Shown in pieces: positions 61,414 through 64,000 of a stretch of DNA of 64,000 nt. The stretch spans positions 1 to 64,000 of the forward strand of contig NZ_SNAQ03000009.1 of the NCBI RefSeq assembly GCF_004375085.3, written 5' to 3'. How positions within the stretch are numbered: position 1 is the stretch's first letter; every line of letters begins with the position of its first letter. The stretch comes from Lewinella sp. W8. GTDB lineage: Bacteria > Bacteroidota > Bacteroidia > Chitinophagales > Saprospiraceae. Position numbers and translations under genes: made by a program. The notes beneath the pieces were generated by a model. The model did no database searches, was not told the DNA's origin, and saw only the letters and a program-made list of their open reading frames with translations.

Positions 61414-61917
61414 CTACTTCGCCATGCGGCGCCAACCAAACCGAATCAGGAAAAGCAGCACCAGGAAAATCAGCAGTAAGTACTGGATGGGCATGTAGCT
61501 GAACACGACGATCCGCACCCGTTCGATGAACCACATGATGGCCAGCGCGCCGGCGATCATCATCACCAGTCCGCCAAGCCGGTTAAACCCGGGCAGCGCT
61601 TCGATCCGTACCTGCCGCTTGACGATGTAAAAGGTGAGCAACATACTGGCCAGGGGAAGCACCTGCACGAGAAGATTGGCGTTTAGAATACTGCCCCGCT
61701 CAAACAGCCACTTGTAGACCGTGAAGGCCAGCGACAGGATGGCCGGAACGGCCACCAGGTACACTAGGGTGCTGTAGAGGTAATTCCAGGGGGGAAGGTG
61801 TCCTTCTTCACGCTCCATCCATCCAGCCAGCAGGGCCGCGAACGGGATGAGGCAGAAGTAAAACACGACGTTAGCGGGGTGGTCGAGGGTGTACTGAAAA
61901 AAATCGTTGATGGTCAT
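61414..61917 (-). CDS. Five-helix membrane protein, 167 aa
   Basis: Hydrophobic segments at about residues 15-33, 47-68, 82-100, 112-130 and 140-160 predict a polytopic membrane protein with basic loops and a basic end (RFGWRRMAK). No family is recognised. It lies 66 bases from the M1 peptidase gene on the same strand and may share its transcript. Confidence 0.65.
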   Translation of the reverse strand: MTINDFFQYTLDHPANVVFYFCLIPFAALLAGWMEREEGHLPPWNYLYSTLVYLVAVPAILSLAFTVYKWLFERGSILNANLLVQVLPLASMLLTFYIVKRQVRIEALPGFNRLGGLVMMIAGALAIMWFIERVRIVVFSYMPIQYLLLIFLVLLFLIRFGWRRMAK

Positions 61918-61983
61918 GTCGAAGTGTTCGGTGGCTTGGCGAGGCGCTTTTCTGGCCCGAAGATAGCCACGGAGCCCACTATT

Positions 61984-64000
61984 CTAAAAAACCTCATCCA
62001 TCCACTTCCAGGGAAGCCAGTCGGCGAGGCTGATCCGGAAACTGATTCGCTCGGACAGCCCGCCCCGTTGTTCCAATAGTAGTCGGGTATCCGGATCACT
62101 AACCAGGGGCAGGTAGGCGCCAATTCGGCCGTCCAGTACCGTCACCGAAAGTCCTCCGACCCAGCGAAATTCTCCCCGAGCGGGTTCCGAGCTCGTGGGG
62201 CGAAAGCCGTAGGTGCCCGCGTCGAGAAAGACGCCGAAGGGAAAGCGCTCGGGCTGGAAGGGAAGCGTGGCGTCCAGGTTGACGGCCAGGAGGTAGTCGT
62301 TACTGCGGCCGAAGGTGAAAGCCGGGGCAATCGGTGCCCGGAAACCTCCCTGCCGGGTTTCCAGCTGCTGGGCGTAGATACCCGTTCCGCCACGGCCCAG
62401 GAAAAGGCCGTCGGCGGCGTAATCACTGCTGGCATTATCCACCAGCGACAGGGCCGTATTGGGATAACTTGCCCGCTCCCGGAGGTCATTGTCCAGGAAA
62501 TACCCGCCGTAGAATCGCCAGCGAAAGAAGCGTTCGGGCTCGTACTGGTAGCCCCCGCTCCATTCCGTATCCAGGCGGAGGTGAGCAGTCTCCAGCGGGG
62601 AATCGCGGCGTGAATCTTCGGTTTTGTACTCCAGGCGGATTGTCCAGCTCCTCGAGTTGATCTCCCGGTCTTTCCTTTGCGCGTAGGCCAGTCGGAAGAA
62701 CTGGTTCTCCCGGCGGTCGGTTCCGATCAGGTTGCCGCTGTTTCCGAAGCGGGGGCGGAATCGGGAAAGGTTAATCAACTGGAAGCTCAGCTGCCGGTGA
62801 CGCTCCGTGAGGGGATGGTCCCTGAAGGTGAGCTCGGCCCGCAGGGCCGCACGGGTATAGTGATAATTCTCCTCCGCAAAGCTGAAGTCGTGAAATCCCT
62901 GGGTTCCCGCCGAGAGCATCAACTGTCGGGCGAAGGGGAAGGGTTCCCGCAGGCGCCACCGCAGTCCGGCAAAGCCCACCAGGGCGTCGCTGGCGAAACT
63001 GTACATGGGCGCCAGGGCCCATTCGAGGCGTTTGGGTTCGAGCGTGCGGTTGTGCAGCCCCGCCCCCAGCATCACCCGATCGGTGGCGTTGTAGCCCAGC
63101 AGCGGGGTGACAAACAACTGTCGTCCGCCGGGGCGCTCCGGGGCGGTGAGCAGGCTCAGTCGGAGCGCATTGTTTCCCTGGCGGTTGTTGTGCAGGTACA
63201 GGTCCAGGGGATTCAGGGCGGCCGGAAGCTCCACCCCGAGAGAAAGGGGGAGGTCCTCGGCCAGGTACTGCTCCTGAGGATCGACCGTGACGGTAGACCC
63301 CGCTCCTTTTTCGGCAAGAATTAGTTGCGCGGTCGCAGGTGCCATGCGGTCCCCGAGTTGCCAGAAACGGGCGGTGGACGGATCGCCCGGCGTCCAGTCT
63401 GCGACGTTCCAGTCGCTGATCTTACGGGTGGCCATCGCGTCGCGGAAGGCCCGGCCCAGGGCCGGGCTCAGGGTACCCTCCAGGGTCCGGAAGAAGTCCT
63501 CGGGGCCCGGGTGACGAAATTTCCAGGTGGCGTAGTAGAAACGCATCGCCTCATCCAGGGCATGCTCCCCGGTGTAGGCCGCGATTTCCTGCAGCGCCAA
63601 AGCCGGTTTGCTGTAGGCGGCAATCCAGTAGTGCATGTCCACGAGGCTGTCGCTGCGGGTATCGGGCGCCAGGTCACGTCCCAGCAACGCCATATAGCGG
63701 TATCCCAGGCGGTGAAAATCGACGGGTTGCCCCAGGAAGTCGAGGTCCCCTTCTTCCTCCGGATAGTATTCCCGGAGGTACCGCCATTCGTAGTAGCTGT
63801 TCAGCCCTTCGTCCATCCAGGGGTGGTCCCGTTCGTTACTCCCCAGAATACCGTAAAACCAGTTGTGCCCCACTTCGTGAGCGAGTACCTGATCCAGATC
63901 TTTTTCCGTATCGTTGAGGCCGATGACCGTAATCATGGGGTACTCCATCCCCCCTCCGGCGCTGAGGGCCGATTGCACCCCGGTCACCTGGGGGTAGGGA
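61984..64000 (-). CDS. M1-family metallopeptidase, N-terminus beyond the window
   Basis: The frame is open to the window edge, so the true start lies outside. It has the M1 exopeptidase-like GGGMEYPMI (the GAMEN region), zinc motif HEVGHNWFYGIL and downstream Glu in WMDEGLNSYYEWR. The C-terminal ~400 residues are strand-rich (SRSWTIRLEYKT, YQYEPERFFRWRFYGGYFL, FGVFLDAGTYGF), as in Bacteroidota M1 proteins that carry an outer-membrane barrel-like end. Exported; substrate unknown. Confidence 0.88.
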   Translation of the reverse strand, partial: PYPQVTGVQSALSAGGGMEYPMITVIGLNDTEKDLDQVLAHEVGHNWFYGILGSNERDHPWMDEGLNSYYEWRYLREYYPEEEGDLDFLGQPVDFHRLGYRYMALLGRDLAPDTRSDSLVDMHYWIAAYSKPALALQEIAAYTGEHALDEAMRFYYATWKFRHPGPEDFFRTLEGTLSPALGRAFRDAMATRKISDWNVADWTPGDPSTARFWQLGDRMAPATAQLILAEKGAGSTVTVDPQEQYLAEDLPLSLGVELPAALNPLDLYLHNNRQGNNALRLSLLTAPERPGGRQLFVTPLLGYNATDRVMLGAGLHNRTLEPKRLEWALAPMYSFASDALVGFAGLRWRLREPFPFARQLMLSAGTQGFHDFSFAEENYHYTRAALRAELTFRDHPLTERHRQLSFQLINLSRFRPRFGNSGNLIGTDRRENQFFRLAYAQRKDREINSRSWTIRLEYKTEDSRRDSPLETAHLRLDTEWSGGYQYEPERFFRWRFYGGYFLDNDLRERASYPNTALSLVDNASSDYAADGLFLGRGGTGIYAQQLETRQGGFRAPIAPAFTFGRSNDYLLAVNLDATLPFQPERFPFGVFLDAGTYGFRPTSSEPARGEFRWVGGLSVTVLDGRIGAYLPLVSDPDTRLLLEQRGGLSERISFRISLADWLPWKWMDEVF

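Overview
The window is about 64 kb of a GC-rich (roughly 55-58 %) Bacteroidota chromosome. The marks of that phylum are several T9SS sorting domains, a PorP/SprF protein, a TonB-dependent receptor with a carboxypeptidase-regulatory-like N-terminus, a BlaI/M56 pair, and repeated TAnnTTTG -7 promoter boxes. High GC together with very large cohesin/SprB-type surface proteins suggests Saprospiria, perhaps a Lewinella-like organism. That placement is inference from gene content.

Layout. 1-220: the 5' end of an IS256-type transposase cut by the window edge, its terminal repeat, and a 16-bp periodic array. 222-2547: a DUF6702-like protein, then M56 peptidase and BlaI repressor with an operator on their promoter. 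2646-3266: a 165-bp tandem repeat, with a diverged copy near 22.6 kb. 3360-6011: TonB-dependent receptor. 6245-10506: a bacteriophytochrome locus (BphP kinase, two response regulators, heme oxygenase, a cysteine-less thioredoxin fold). 10647-12118: sirtuin and enoyl-CoA hydratase. 12.3-15.3 kb: RlpA/SPOR protein, glycosyltransferase and three very small membrane or lipoprotein genes. 15371-15670: a 55-bp tandem array ahead of aconitase. 18.4-25.5 kb: small secreted and membrane proteins (one pair behind a promoter with a G12 tract), a methyltransferase and a Fic protein with a palindromic operator. 25.6-30.9 kb: radical SAM, Wzz-like, O-antigen-ligase-like, CrcB and WecA-like genes (surface polysaccharide). 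30.9-39.7 kb: tRNA modification (truA, tsaB, trhO) and metabolic genes. 39741-39960: a candidate structured ncRNA. 40.1-55.7 kb: a T9SS cluster with PorP/SprF, a 2998-aa protein bearing 12 cohesin-like modules, a single-cohesin protein and a dockerin-bearing protein. 56.1-64 kb: HTH regulator, T9SS subtilase, small proteins and a partial M1 peptidase.

The most interesting region is 40-56 kb, where a 12-cohesin SprB-type protein, a single-cohesin protein and a dockerin protein lie next to each other. This is the parts list of a scaffoldin-like surface assembly exported by T9SS; cohesin-dockerin binding is inferred. Other prominent observations are the stand-alone ncRNA with a near-consensus promoter and terminator, the poly-G promoter, a phytochrome whose tongue Arg is replaced by Glu, and several families of intergenic repeats.

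Coordinates of starts were adjusted where the longest open frame ran back over a promoter or lacked a signal peptide. No tRNA or rRNA gene was recognised.
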